Source of the DNA: Aricia agestis
Lineage: Eukaryota; Arthropoda; Insecta; Lepidoptera; Lycaenidae
Direction of reading: 5' to 3'
DNA: 64,000 nt
Assembly: GCF_905147365.1 (NCBI RefSeq)
Contig: NC_056408.1
Span: 12,462,001-12,526,000 of the forward strand
Below, in pieces: positions 23,859-38,399 of this stretch; position 1 is the stretch's first letter, and every line of letters begins with the position of its first letter. A model generated the notes under the pieces. The model did not search any database. It saw only the letters and a program-made list of their open reading frames with translations, and was not told the origin of the DNA. A program made the translations under genes and the position numbers.

Positions 23859-24295
23859 CATAATAGAATTCTACAAATATATACTAGTAATCTGTGCGCA
23901 CTATATTGCCGTCATAAGCATAAACAACGCATTCGACATTTTTTACGAAATTGAGTTATTAGTATATTCGGATCGCTGAAACAAGATCTACCAGGATCAA
24001 TCACTCGTTTTTAAATATCTTCTATAGTTTTCATTTTATTGTTAGTCATAAACAGCGTATGTGATATTTTCCAAACTTATTACTAGTAATATACATCTTA
24101 AGCAAACATGCGTTTTTTATGACTATTTTACTTAGAATTTCGATAATTTGAATAATTCGAAATTTCGAAATACTAAGCATAATCAACGCATGTGTGACAG
24201 TTGCGTTGTTTATGTCTAGGAAATGCACAATTGTGATGCTTATGTTTAGCAAAGATAAGGGAATTACTTACATTTAAGTTGCACATACAGTTCGA
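23859..24295. other. Intergenic, AT-rich; nothing supported
   Basis: No gene or repeat recognised. Confidence 0.45.
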
Positions 24296-24297
24296 CA

Positions 24298-24436
24298 AGG
24301 CTTGATGAATAAATGAACGTGGCGAGAAAAGGAACTATCGCTGCTATCATACAAAAACGTCATTTTTGACAGTTCTCCTATACCAGCAGCGCCCATTGAC
24401 ATCATTGACATATTCATTTAAAGCCTTGTCGAACTG
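24298..24436. mobile_element. CAGTTCGACAAGG MITE
   Basis: The termini are CAGTTCGACAAGGCTT and AAGCCTTGTCGAACTG with TA flanks. The interior (GACAGTTCTCCTATACCAGC, CAGCGCCC) recurs in the nested copy at 61640-61770. Confidence 0.75.
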
Positions 24437-24439
24437 TAC

Positions 24440-26227
24440 GTTCAATATGACTAGCAAAGAATGATAAGATCAGCTCACATGCATTTATTTTTTTTTGTAA
24501 CCGAACATAAAAGAAAACAACTTTAAATGGATGCATAGCAATCCATGAATGGTACATTATTGCTTAATTTATCAGTTGTACTTAGTTTATCACAATCATT
24601 TTCATGACAATTCAAGCGCTCGCTAAACGGTAATTCTGCATTACATTAAAGTTGTAAGTACCTACTAAAATTTGAATAGGATGGATATTAGTACAAGTAG
24701 TACAACTAATAAATTAACCCTTAATCAGGCACAGTACGATTTATCAACCACCTAGGTAATTGGAGTTTTATAGTGATCTTTGTCTTTTTTTAAATTCATA
24801 AAACCTTTTTTTGATTACCAATATTTGTACCTTTCGTATGAAGCTAAAAATTTTTTACCAAACAATTCATTTTGGGAAAAATCATTATTCTAAGTAAGTG
24901 GTAATTATATTATGCCCTATGCCCGTCTGGCGGTAGTATGATATGGACACTGTTTCCATTAATACAAGAGATGATTTTGAAATAAAAATAATATGATTGT
25001 AAATTATTAGGTTTATTTTCAATTAGTAACATAGAATATCATTGTTTATTTTTAACAAAAATAACATTCTTCTAGTCGATACTACGTGTGGTAATTATAC
25101 GCTTACAAAACAGTAATCTTAGGTAAGTATTAAAAATTCTTTAATTCTTGTGAATAGTTCACCATCTCATATGACAGAGAAAGAGATCAAAGTTCAAAGT
25201 ATGCAGTTTCTTAAGTAAAAATAGGGATAATGGAAAAAAATTATAAAACGCCAGAGAGCTCCATAACAGGCATAGGGCACTTCGTTACTGCCACTTAATA
25301 CAACTACTTAGTTTTTGTCTTAATTTTAATATTTTTTAAGAAACAGTTCTTAGGTATACATTGTACAATGTACAGGTTAAAATTAAGACCACACCATATT
25401 TTTTTTTAAATTAAGACCACACCATAATTTGCAGAAATAACTGTTAAAAACTGTGTCTATCCTGCTCAAACTTGCAAAACATACGGAGAGTAAGACAAGG
25501 ATAGAATATACCATCACATGTCAAACATGTTCCCGCTGGAACATGAACTTACGATTATACTTCTGTCAAGAAAGTGAAGAAATTAAAAAGTGGTAGCATC
25601 CATAGACTTAATATATACTTAGGTTTATGGTAGCATCATAGTGTCATCCCTTTTTTCGTAGATTGCAAGTAGATTGATTTCAAACCAAACACGAAACCAA
25701 TCAGTGAGACCATAGACTTAATATTTTGAGTGAGACCCATTCAGTGTAGGACTGCCGTGCAGTCCTGCCGTGAATGGCCCATTCTTTAAGACATTTCTGA
25801 CCAATGATATTGTACTTATACAGATATGTTACGTCCATACTATTTTCCGGCTTAAATCTCTTCCGAACAATTTTCAAATTCAAAATTGCAGACATTGACA
25901 AATTTGACATATGAGTGAAACAAAAGATACGAAAAACCATTAACGTAAAAGAGACAGTTCTATTTTCTCTTTCTTCGCCTGAGCTATGACGAAAATTCGA
26001 TTTTTGCCAGATTGTTCGAAAAAATAATTGAAAATGTAAATAATCGAGGTATTTATTGCAATCAAGACATGTGGTAAGAATTTCCATGTGTTTTGTTTAC
26101 TTTGGTACATTTTCGATACACGCACGACGTCATTTTCAATTTATTTAGGTAAGACAAGACGCGGCACATTCGTCACTGCGCTCGATGCAGACGTACTCTG
26201 TGATGCATCATGCAGACTAAACAACGG
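24440..26227. other. Intergenic upstream of FARSB
   Basis: No gene. At 25560-25690 there is a decayed half of the CAGTCTGTCAA MITE (CTGTCAAGAAAGTGAAGAAA). Otherwise AT-rich. Confidence 0.45.
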
Positions 26228-26460
26228 ACGGCCCAATTGGGCCGTATTTGAAGCTTCACAACGCGCGTGGTAGTAACTTAACTGGTTTGAGTAGGTATTT
26301 CATCATTGTTTCTGACACATTTTGATGACATGTGACAAGTTTACGAAATGTCAAAATGGAACGAATGTTGATAAAAACGTGTGCAACTTGCTTGAAAAGT
26401 TCAAATACTAGGAATTAGGATATTTAAATACAAAAATTACGATTATTATAAGTCATCAAA
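26228..26460 (+). promoter_or_regulatory. FARSB upstream region with an 18-bp palindrome
   Basis: ACGGCCCAATTGGGCCGT (26228-26245) is a perfect palindrome about 215 bp before the FARSB ATG. No TATA box was evident near the start. A promoter role is inferred from position only. Confidence 0.3.
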
Positions 26461-26518
26461 ATGCCGACAATCTCCGTTAAACGCGATGTTCTTTTTGCCG
26501 CATTGGGAAAATCCTACA
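26461..26518 (+). CDS. FARSB: FARSB exon 1 (residues 1-19)
   Basis: The exon starts at ATG in aaaATG context and ends at donor a|gttagt, leaving one base of the Thr codon. It encodes the conserved N-terminal MPTISVKRD block. Confidence 0.95.
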
Positions 26519-29500
26519 GTTAGTATAAATATTGTGGGCATAAAATTATATATTTCTTACAGCAATGAAAAATCTGTACTTTGGTTATGAATTATGACGA
26601 ATAAATTATAAATTATACCGTTTATACTTTTCAGCGGATGAAGAATTCGAAAACCTATGTTTTGAATTTGGTTTGGAATTAGATGAAGTAGTGAGTACAA
26701 TCACCGACGGGTGTACCACTCTTGAAACTTATCGCTAAGTAATAAGCTTCAAACGTGGTTCATTCAAATTTAATTATGAACAAAAATAGATCATCCATAA
26801 TAAATAAATTTATTCTGTTTAGACGACAGAGAAGCAAATGCTTATGAAAGAACAAGGTGATCAAGCAGGGGCAGGGGTGTCGGAAGAAATATTGTACCGC
26901 ATTGACATACCTGCTAATAGATACGACTTGCTGTGTCTGGAGGGTCTGGTGAATGGAATATTGGTATTTCAAGGAAAGTAAGTTATTTTGTTTAATGGAT
27001 AATAATTTGTTAGCCTGCACAGTGCACATAACATTAATTAATTATTATTTAAAAAACATGGTAACAATAATTTATTGTAACAATAATAAACTCAAATGCA
27101 TTTGTATCTATTTTCATTGTTATTTTTTTCCAGGAAGAGCCCTCCCAAATATAAAGTAAAAAAGACTGAAGACTGTTACGCATTACACCTGACACCTGCA
27201 ACAGCTCAAATAAGACCATATGCCGTTGCTGCCATTCTACGGGGTATTACTTTCACTAAAGAAAGTTATGACAGCTTTATTGATTTGCAGGTAATAAAGA
27301 TGTCAACAAAATTTTACTGTGCACTAATTGTAACTAAAAACTATAATTCTAAGTTAGTTAAATTTAAAATTATTGTAAATAATATAAAACATAGTTTATT
27401 TAAATTTCAGGATAAGTTACATCAAAACATTTGCCGTAAAAGAACTTTGGTTGCTATTGGTACCCACGACTTGGATACTATTCAGGGGCCTTTTGTCTAT
27501 GATGCTCTACCACCCGAGGATATCAAGTTCAAAGCTCTCAACCAAACAAAAGAGATGACCGCTCCAGAGTTAATGGAATTATATTCTGTAAGTTGATTCG
27601 CAGCTTGATATACAAAATACTTAAAAATAATTCAATAACAATTTTTAAAAGAAAAATCTTTAACTATCTATCAATTACGAGTGTTTTCTATCATATCATT
27701 AATAAAATAATTTATTCCACTTGAAGAAGAACAAAAGAAGAAAATTATTGAAATTTGAACAATTTAAAGCATTATAGTATACTAATTTTTACTTAGAGAG
27801 TAAAAAGGTAGGACTGAATATGAACAAAAACAAAACCAAAATAATGACCAACAACAACAACAGAAGACCAATAAAAGTAAACGGACAAACAATCGATTAT
27901 GTGGACAGCTATGTTTACCTGGGAAAACAAATAACAATGGACACAAACAGCAATGTAGAGAAGGTAACAAGACGAATCAATCTAACATGGAAAAAATTCT
28001 GGTCTAAAAGAAATATTAGAAGGTAACTACAACTTACCCACAAAGAAAATTATTATGAATAGCTGCATCATGCCCTGCCTCCTATACGGCTGCCAAACAT
28101 GGACATTCACAAAAAACATTAAAACCAAAATAAAAAACACCCAAAAAGCAATGGAGAGAAGCATGCTAAGGATAAGAAAGATTGATAAAATAAGGAGTGA
28201 AGTAATAAGGGAAAAAACAAAAATCACAGATGCATTAAAACATGCACTTACCTTGAAATGGCAATGGGCTGGACATATTGCTCGCTTCAAGGACAAGAGG
28301 TGGACATTCGTGACAACCAAATGGAAAGGGCCCATGGGCAAAAGAAAAGTAGGCAGACCAAAACAAAATTGGTTGCACAATATAGTCCAAATAGCTGGGA
28401 AAGATTGGATTGACAAAGCCATGGATAGAGAAGGCTGGAGAAGGCTGGGGGAGGCCTATACCCGAGAAGGGGCAATTTCACCAGATTCAACTAGTACTGC
28501 CAATTAAATAACTCTTATTGTAATATTTACTAGGTGGTGAACTGAACAAAAGGCTATAATAATAATAATAATTTTTGCTTTTATTTTTTACAGTCCCATG
28601 CACAATTGAAACAATATCTAGGTATAATAAGAGATAGTCCTGTGTATCCTGTCATCAAGGATAAAAATGGTGTGGTCTTGTCAATGCCTCCAATTATAAA
28701 CGGAGATCATTCTAAAATAACACTCAACACAAAAAATGTATTCATAGAATGTACTGCAACAGATCTCACAAAGGTAATTTTTATTACAAATATTTTATTA
28801 TTGTTTTACTTTCTTGATGTGGTAGATTATCTACTGCATGTGTATCTAGAGTTCGGACATAGCATGGTGTCCAGCCTAAACATGACATGAACTTTTTACT
28901 TCTCCTCTGTGGCTCAGTTGGTGGGCTGTTGGTAACTCAAGCCGGCAGTCGCGGGTTCAGCCAAATCCTGCCAACGGAACAAAAAAGTTTTCAAAAGTTT
29001 CCGGGTCATGGATGTGTATTAAATATATTGTGTATAATATAATAAAAATCTTAAATATATGTATTATGTATAGCAGCCTTTCCCAAAGTGGGCGATAACG
29101 CCCCCTTGTGGGCATTATCGTGAAGTTCTAAAGGGTGTGGGACCCAGAAAAAAATGGGGGTGTTGTGTAGTGGCTTAGGCGATGATTTATTTCATCTGGA
29201 TGCATTTTAAATTGAAACAAGGGGGGCGCTAATCTTTTGTCAAAGTGGGCAGTAGACAAAATAAGTTTGGGAACCCCTGACGTATATTGTATACAGCATG
29301 ACTGGTGAGACCTGATAAATACTTAAGGAGAGTATTCAGTACTCAATTCAAATTATAATTAAGTATGTAATAATATTAGGTACTTACTTTAGGCGCGGCG
29401 ACATGCGCCGCGCGCTACCCCTCCCGCTCGCGGGGTGTCCATGCGTTGGGTAAATAATTATTTAACTTTAAGCTACACTTACTCAGTGATCAATTGATAT

Positions 29501-32500
29501 TATTCTTTTATATATTTTTTTCAACTAATATAAAAGCCAAATATCACCTCCTTGAGTATTGAACATGTCTCACCAGTCATGGTGTAGTATAAAAGTATTA
29601 AATATATTTCCCTTGTCAGGCCAGACTGACGTAGTGTGAAGCGTCAATAGATATAATTATTGATGATGATGATGATAGCCTCTTATTCTGCCTTCAAGCT
29701 ATAGGATGTCTCGAAGGTCAGTGTGCCTCTCGGCATAGGCCTCCTCCAGCCTTTTCCACTCAGTTCCGTCTAGTGTTACTCTTCTCCAGTGGCGTCCAGC
29801 TGTTAAGAGGATACAACAGGGGCGAGAGAAATTGAAAATAAGTATTTGAAAATGTATTGCTGTCTCACCAATCTCAAGTCTCCCACCGCAGAGCGCGATA
29901 GAGACAATACGACAAAAGTTCTAATAAAAGAACAGAAAATCTTTGATTCGTTGTCCGCTGATTCCTTCTCCAAAACTTAACCAATTAAGTACTTTTTTCA
30001 TTAAGAATTAAAGCAAGTCTTGAACTGTGCTCCTATGTTTTATTTTTTTTGTATATTCTAGCCAGTTTTGTTTTCTGGGTGTTTGAGCACAGAGGAAAAT
30101 CTGGCCTTTTTTTTTATTTTTGGACGTTCTTATCTTTTTTAATAATAAAATTATGAAAAAAAAGAAAACATAGGGACATGCTAATAGTGGCCATAGATAT
30201 TCAGGAAAAAAATCATAACTCTACCGGCATTATCCAGGGAGGAAACAGGGGACAACGTTTGTATGGAAAAACGGCGGTGTGGACTCCTCTTAATGCTAGA
30301 TCATCCCCCATCTGGTTTGTTGGCGACCTCTACTCCGTTTACCATCTCTCGGGTACCAGTGAATGATGGCTGTGCTCCATTTATTTTGTTTGTCTCTTAG
30401 CATGTGTCCGGCCCATCTCCACTTTCTTTGGTCTATTTGAGTAAGTATGTCTATTACTTTTGTTTTTTCTCTTATTGTAGTGTTTCTGATCCTGTCTTGT
30501 CTCTTTACCTAGCATGCTTCTCTCCATGGATCTCTGGTATCGTTCCAACTTTTCTCTGTGTTGTTTTGTGAGGGCCCAGGTTTCACAGCCATAATATGTT
30601 ATAACGGGTAGGACACAGGTGTTGAATGCTTTCTTTTTTACGGTTAAACTCATGTCAGATTTAAATATTTCTTTGAGTGACCAGTACTTCTTCCAACCAT
30701 TTGGAATTCTACGGTTGACTTCTTTTGTGGTCTGGTTTTCATGGGAGATTAGTTGTCCAAGGTAGATGTAATCTTTTACGTATTAGAGAGGTTGATCGTC
30801 AACTTTTATGGTGATTTGCTTGGAGTTTGTAAGTACTTTGGTTTTGTCCTTATTCATGCTGAGGCCTACTTTTTTGCTTTCTGTATCAAGAGCTTTTATC
30901 ATTGTTTCAAGGTTTTATCATTGTTTGGGTTTTCTTCAAAGATAATTATATCGTCAGCAAATCTTAAATGGTTTAGCTTTTCTCCGTTCACGTTAAGGCC
31001 ATACTTCTCCCAGTCTAGTTCTCGAAAGATGGTTTCCAGTACAGCTGAAAATAGTTTTGGAGAGAGGGGGTCGCCCTGTTTTGCGCCTCTTTCGATCTGA
31101 AATTTGTTTCCTATTGTTTCAAGTCTTATTCTGGCTTCACTATTTAGGTATATGTTTTTGATGATATCAATATAAGTTACGGGTATGCCTTGCTGGTCTA
31201 GGCTTTTCCAGATCGCTTCATGACTTATGCTGTCGAAGGCCTTTGAGTAATCAATGAATGCCATATACAGTTCCTTCTTGTATTCATTGTACTTCTCTTT
31301 TATCTGCTTTACTGTGTGTATGTGGTCTAACGTAGAAAAGTTTTTCCTGAATCCTGCTTGCTCTTTCGGTTGTCTTTCATCCAGCTGTTTGTTGATTCTC
31401 TCTAAGATAACTTTGGAGAAGACCTTGTAGATATTTTGACACGAGACTTATTGGTCTGTAGTTCCCTAAGTCTTCTTTAGAACGCGATATGCGATGTTTT
31501 CCATTGCTTTGGTATTGCGCAGGTCTTTAGTATGTCGTTAAATATTGTGGTAAGAACATGTACGAGTTCACTGATGGTGCCATTTTGGATTTCGTTTGGT
31601 ACTTTGTCTGGGCCTGGGGCTCTCTCCATTTTTTGACTGCGAATGGCCTTTTCCACTTCGCATGGTAGAATTTCCGGCACTTGACTAGCTTCATAGCTAG
31701 GTTTGGGTAAGCTTTCTCTATTTACTGTAGTTTGCTTTTGTGGGTTTGCATACAGATTTCTGTAAAAAGTTGTAGCTATTTTGCTGATGTCTTTTCTATT
31801 TGTGCTGGTAGTTGTACGTTTTTTAAGTCTGGGTATCCACTCTTTAGTGTGTCCTTTGAGTTCCGTAAGTGCCTTGCTCACCCCTCCTGTTCTGATTATA
31901 TGTTTTTCTAATGTTTGGAGTCTCTTAATTTTTCTCTCTTTCCTAATGTTTGTCCTAATTTATAATAATAATAAGATATAATTATTATATTATTATATGT
32001 CATAACTTAACACAGTACTCAGTAGACCATATTTTCAAAATATGCAGTATATAAAATAAGTTTGATGTTTTGATGATTTTAATAATTTTTAGGCATCAGT
32101 GGTACTGGACACAATAGTATGCATGTTCTCTGAATATTGTGGCAACAAATATGAGGTGCAGCAATGTAAGGTGTATGCACCCGATGGAGCATATGACCTG
32201 TGGCCGAAAATTGAGTATAGAGAAGAAGTTATTGATGTTGATAATGCTAACAGTTATATTGGTATAAAGTAAGTAAATAAATTTTAAATTATATTGTAAA
32301 CTGTAAGGTACTTAAACCTATAACTAATTATTAATTTCAGAAGCTATGGTTAAGTTATTATTTATTATAATTCAAATACTAAAAACAAAATAAAATTAAT
32401 ATGTAAGGGTACTTATACAACAAATGTCCTGCTGGCAACTCTACCACTAAGTTGATATGAAATGTGATTTTTTTAGTCTTTTTTGCTCGATATCAATAAC

Positions 32501-35500
32501 GGCAACAGGTAGGCACTTGATATTTTCACAAAGGCCTTAATTATAAGTCTACTTTAATAATTATTAATAATATTTAAATAAAATAAAAATTGAATGGGGG
32601 CTCCCATACAAAAAAAACAATTATTGGCCTATTTTTCGTCTATAACGGTACGTAACCCTTCGTGCGCGAGTCCGACTTGCACTTGGTCGGTTATTACGTT
32701 ATTATTTATAAGTTAATATTAACTAATAAGGCCGGTTATACCGTATATGTATATTGTATAATACGATATACCATAATATCTAAGTAAGTACACGTAACTA
32801 GTTACACGTAAATTTATGATAATAAAATCTACATAGTACTAAGACATAATATCTTAGATTATTTTGAGATAAATAAAATGTAGTTAATTAAATAGTATAA
32901 AGATAATAATATTATTTTTAAAAAGAGACAACCCTGATTTCGTCAGAAAAGGTACGAGTTATGCGATAGAAAAAGTCTAGAGCGCACATATAGATAAATA
33001 TGATTGTAGCACTGCGCGGTCGGAATTTGAACTTTATAGTATCGTAGCATTAGTCGTTATTTCTTTAAACGAGTTTCGTGAGTGGGAATTCTGTTGGTAC
33101 TTCTAATATAATATATTCTGTGCTATAACTCAAAAACTTATGAAAATTTCTTAGCCGTGATGGTTTTCCTTTAAAATTTAGCATATTTTCTACTCCCGTA
33201 AATTTTTTCACATTTCCAGAAGCAACTGTTTAGCTGGTAGAAAGGGGGGATACTGGACTCTAACTATTTTTTCCACTTTAAAACTTAACATGTTTTTCAC
33301 AAACGGATCCCTAAATCGGAAAAGTATGATCTATGAATACTCATAATATTTTTAAAAACCTATCTAACGACACCCCACACGATGGGGTGTACGCAAAAAA
33401 AAATCATCCCCGCTTGATGTGTAGGGAAAGTACCATAAAAATATTTTTTTTAAGATTTCATGTACCATTTTGTCGGCATCATTAATATGTGCATTCATGC
33501 CAAATTACAGCTTTGTAGGTCCTATAGTCTCTGAGCAAAACCGCGGACAGACGGACGGACAGACGGACAGACCTAAGACAGATCTAATGTAAGGGTTCCT
33601 TGTTGACAACGGAACGTTTTATACGTGGGAGAGCCATGCTTCGGCACGAATGGGCCGGCTCGACCGGAGAAATACCACGTTCTCACAGAAAACCGGCGTG
33701 AAACAGCGCTTGCGCTGTGTTTCGCCGAGTGAGTGAGTTTACCGGAGGCCCAATCCCCTACCCTATTCCCTTCCCTACCCTTCCCTATTTCTTTCCCATC
33801 CCTACCCTCCCCTATTACCCTATTCCCTCTTAAAAGGCCGGCAACGCACCTGCAGCTCTTCTGATGCTGCGAGTGTCCATGGGCGACGGGAGTTGCTTTC
33901 CATCAGGTGACCCGTTTGCTCGTTTGCCCCCTTATTTCATTAAAAAAAAAACGAAAAAACCTCATTATTTATTATTATGATTGAAACTGAAGGTGTTGAG
34001 AGCAAAATGAAGGTCTAAGTTAAATGCATTATGAAAACAGAAAAATCACTCACCTGTGCAGGCTGTGCACAAAAACATTAAAGCAATCTGTTCCTTGCCT
34101 GAACGCTTCACAATAACAATGTTATATTTCAGTGAGGACGGAGACGCCGTGGCCAGTATGTTGTCTCGCATGTGTTTGTCCACAACACACGAGAACTCCC
34201 TGCTCCGGGTGAAAGTGCCACCGACGAGACACGACGTCATTCACGCTTGCGACCTGTACGAAGATATTGCTATTGCTTATGGGTAAGTCATACCAAATAC
34301 TGCTTATGCCCGGAACAAAAAAAATTGGACTGTTTGGATGGAGTATCAAGTAGCCTAAATCTATATTATGTTTAAAACCCCAAAGCCTAAAGTATCACAA
34401 TGCCAATCAAAATCTGTTCAATAATAATTATTGTTGCATGAATAAGTTACAACCATCCCACACTCACACACTATAACTTTACATGGCTTCATTATCCATT
34501 GCCGAAGAGTTTTCCAGAATTTTCAGAAACATTTCATCTGGCTTCATCTATTCCCAACAATACATTGTTAATTTCTTATGTTCTTTTTTAATCCATACTA
34601 ATATTATAAATGTACTTTTAAGTATTTGTCTTTCTGTTAACTCTTTGTTGGAACGGAGTTGCGGGCGTTATCTAATTATAATACTTACTGTAATGTGATA
34701 AAGCACTAAAAGTATTTGTTCTCTAGTCTCTACTCTATCTTCTAGAATGTAGAATCTTGTTACATACTAATATTATGTACGCTGTAAAATTTCAGGTACA
34801 ACAATATCGAGCGTCGGCCCGCGCAGGTGGTGACGGCGGGCGGGCAGGTGCCTCTCAACAAGCTGACCGAGCAGCTGCGCGTGGAGTGCGCTCACGCCGG
34901 GTACACTGAAGCGCTCACGTTCACTCTAGTAAGCACTTACTATTTGAAAGATTGCTTTCGATTACGAGACGATGACTATGTTCTGGTTGTAGTAGGAAAC
35001 TCCTTGTACCGTTCAGTAAATCTGGCTATTTCAGAGGTTTTTCCATTGTGACTTGTGAGTCTACCATGTGGCAGTCGAGCTCACGAGTCACGGCTTTTCT
35101 TCGATGACACAACGCGATGAGACCGAATAGCATGTCAGCCACGACACGAATTTCGCTGTTTGGTCTTTCTATGAAACACATTAGACAACAATCATAATAT
35201 TAATACGCGAACGAAAAACTTTGTAACCCTTTTTACGAAAAATGGGTGCATGAAATTTTGCACAGTTAAAGTTTACTAGAGATCGCCCAATGGTCGAAAT
35301 TCGACCTTCGTTTCAACCATAGACTTATATATTGTTTCAACGACATTAGTACTACTACCTATATTTTGTAAAAAAATATTGACTTTATCATATTTTTTTC
35401 AACTCTTGTCTCTAGGACTCAGCTGATCTCCGACTGGCCGTGTAAGCATTGTCTAATAGTATCTCAGATTCAATAAAAAAACTATAATCCATTTTCAATT

Positions 35501-38360
35501 TGTCACATTGTTGTCAACAGACTTCAACAATAAATAAAAGAGTATATATAATAATAGAGTATATAATAAAAGAGTATTCGTATGTATAGGCTTGTCACTC
35601 AAAAATCTGTCATTTTTCCTAGTGTGTGTGTTGTAGTGTGTGTAATGTTTTATTTAATAAAAAAATGTGTAATAAAAGCATAATTTCAAAATAATATTAG
35701 CTCGATGCACTCCTTTACCATATAAATTATAACTGTGCAAAATTTCATTCACCTACGTTTTCCTATTTTTCGTCAAAAGGGATACAAAGTTTTTGCCTCA
35801 CGTATTAATATATAGATATAGATATGGTGAAGGAGTGCATCGAGCTAATATTATTTTGAAATTATGCTTTTATCATACACTAGCTGTTTCCCGCGACTTC
35901 GTCCGCGTGGACTTCAGTTTATAGCGCGCGATGTCAACAAAATTGGTGTCAAAAGCTTTTATAAAAAAACCCTGGTACCCCTTAAATCAATACAGCTGTG
36001 TAGTGTGCACACAATAAGTACTTTATTTTTTATATTAAACTTTATATTTTATGCCAAATTTCAAAGCATATTTAGCCCCCCAATTACACAACTTTACCCA
36101 TAAACTATTTATCATTGATAGGTTTAGCCCCAATTTCACCAACGTCTGTTAGTGTTAACAGCTTGTTAAAATGTCCTGTCTTCTCTTTCATTCATATGAA
36201 AAACGAAACAGCTAACGTGATACTAATTCGATCATTAACTTTAACAGTCGTTGGTGAAATTTGGTCTTAAGGTTACGTCACTGCCTGCACAGATAAAGTA
36301 TTGAGTTATTTAATACCGTAGAATAGATATAACAATCGAAAAAAATCGAGACTTAAATGTAAGATGATACCACCTCTTATAGAAAGACTTTTGAGCAAGC
36401 ATCAGCGCGATGTAGAAGACGCACGGCGCCATCTATTATGAATTTTTTGAACAAATTTACGAGCCTTACAACCCTTTTTTCCAGTAAAAAAGTAGCCTAT
36501 GTCCTTTCTCAGGCTTTAGACTATCTGTATACAAAATTTCATTACAATCGGTTCGGTAGTTTTGGCGTTTGGCGTGAAAGCGAGACTGACAGACAGACAG
36601 AGATACTTTCGCATTTATAATATTAGTATAGATTATGTGCACACTGCACAGCTGTTTTTGGGTATTTTGATTAATTAAGGGCCGCGCTACACCGGAATGG
36701 CAGCGGCGAGGCGAGCACTTTCAGCGCTGCCATTCCGGTGTAGCGCGGCCCTAAGAGGGGTACCACTTACCAGGGTTTTAAAAAGTTTTTAAATTTGACA
36801 CAAATTTTGTTGACACCGCGCGCTATAAACTAAAGTCCACGCGGACGAAGTCGCGGGCAACAGCTAGTATATATATAATATTATTATAATATTATTAAAC
36901 ATCATATTCTAACGTATTAAAAACTATAAACAAAAACATACTAACTAATAAGTATGATTAGTTCTATGTTACAATAAAGTAAAAAATAAAACGCCATCTG
37001 TTGAATCGTATTAGAACTAAAATGTTCATTCCATCGATATATTTCTGGATTTTTTATAATATTATACATAAAATATGTTTAAGATTTTTGAAATTTTATT
37101 TTAATACACATCCAAGACCCAGGAAAATTGAAAACTTTTTGTTCCGCCTGCGGGACTCGAACCCAGGACCCCCAGGATGAGCGCTGGCCACGCGCAATGC
37201 GAATTCATTTTCATCGAAATTTTCATGGAAATAAGATATTTTCCCACATCAAAATGTAGCCTATGTCCTTTCTCAGACTCTAGAATAACTGTATACAAAA
37301 TTTCATTGCAATCGGTTCAGTAGTTTTGGCGTGAAAGCAAGACAGACAGACAGACAGACAGACAGAGATACTTTCGCATTTATAATATTAGTATAGTATG
37401 GATTATAATATTATTAAACATCATATTCTAACGTATCAAAAACTATAAACAAAAACATACTAACTAAAAAGTATGATTAGTTCTATGTTACAATAAAGTA
37501 AAAAATAAAACGCCATCTGTTGAATCGTATTAGAACTAAAATGTTCATTCCATTGATATATTTCTGGATTTTTTATAATATTATACATAAAATATGTTTA
37601 AGATTTTTGAAATTTTATTTTAATACACATCCAAGACCCAGGAAAATTGAAAACTTTTTGTTCCGCCTGCGGGACTCGAACCCAGGACCCCCGGGATGAG
37701 CGCTGGCCACGCGCAATGCGAATTCATTTTCATCGAAATTTTCATGGAAATAAGATATTTTCCCACATCAAAATGTAGCCTATGTCCTTTCTCAGACTCT
37801 AGAATAACTGTATACAAAATTTCATTGCAATCGGTTCAGTAGTTTTGGCGTGAAAGCAAGACAGACAGACAGAGATACTTTCGCATTTATAATATTAGTA
37901 TGGATTATAATATTATTAAACATCATATTCTAACGTATTAAAAACTATAAACAAAAACATACTAACTAATAAGTATGATTAGTTCTATGTTACAATAAAG
38001 TAAAAAATAAAACGCCATCTGTTGAATCGTATTAGAACTAAAATGTTCATTCCATTGATATATTTCTGGATTTTTTATAATATTATACATAAAATATGTT
38101 TAAGATTTTTGAAATTTTATTTTAATACACATCCAAGACCCAGGAAAATTGAAAACTTTTTGTTCCGCCTGCGGGACTCGAACCCAGGACCCCCGGGATG
38201 AGCGCTGGCCACGCGCAATGTGAATTCATTTTCATCGAAATTTTCATGGAAATAAGATATTTTCCCACATCAAAATATAGCCTATGTCCTTTCTCAGACT
38301 CTAGAATAACTGTATACAAAATTTCATTGCAATCGGTTCAGTAGTTTTGGCGTGAAAGCA

Positions 38361-38399
<39 letters not shown>

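Noticed and set aside
30753..31100. 115-codon plus-strand frame
   Set aside because: It is antisense to the RTE reverse transcriptase on the minus strand, whose KAFDS and FADD motifs are clear.
37133..37190. tRNA-like box A/B on the minus strand
   Set aside because: The sequence continues into the SINE body and repeats three times with the tandem unit; no cloverleaf for a functional tRNA was found.
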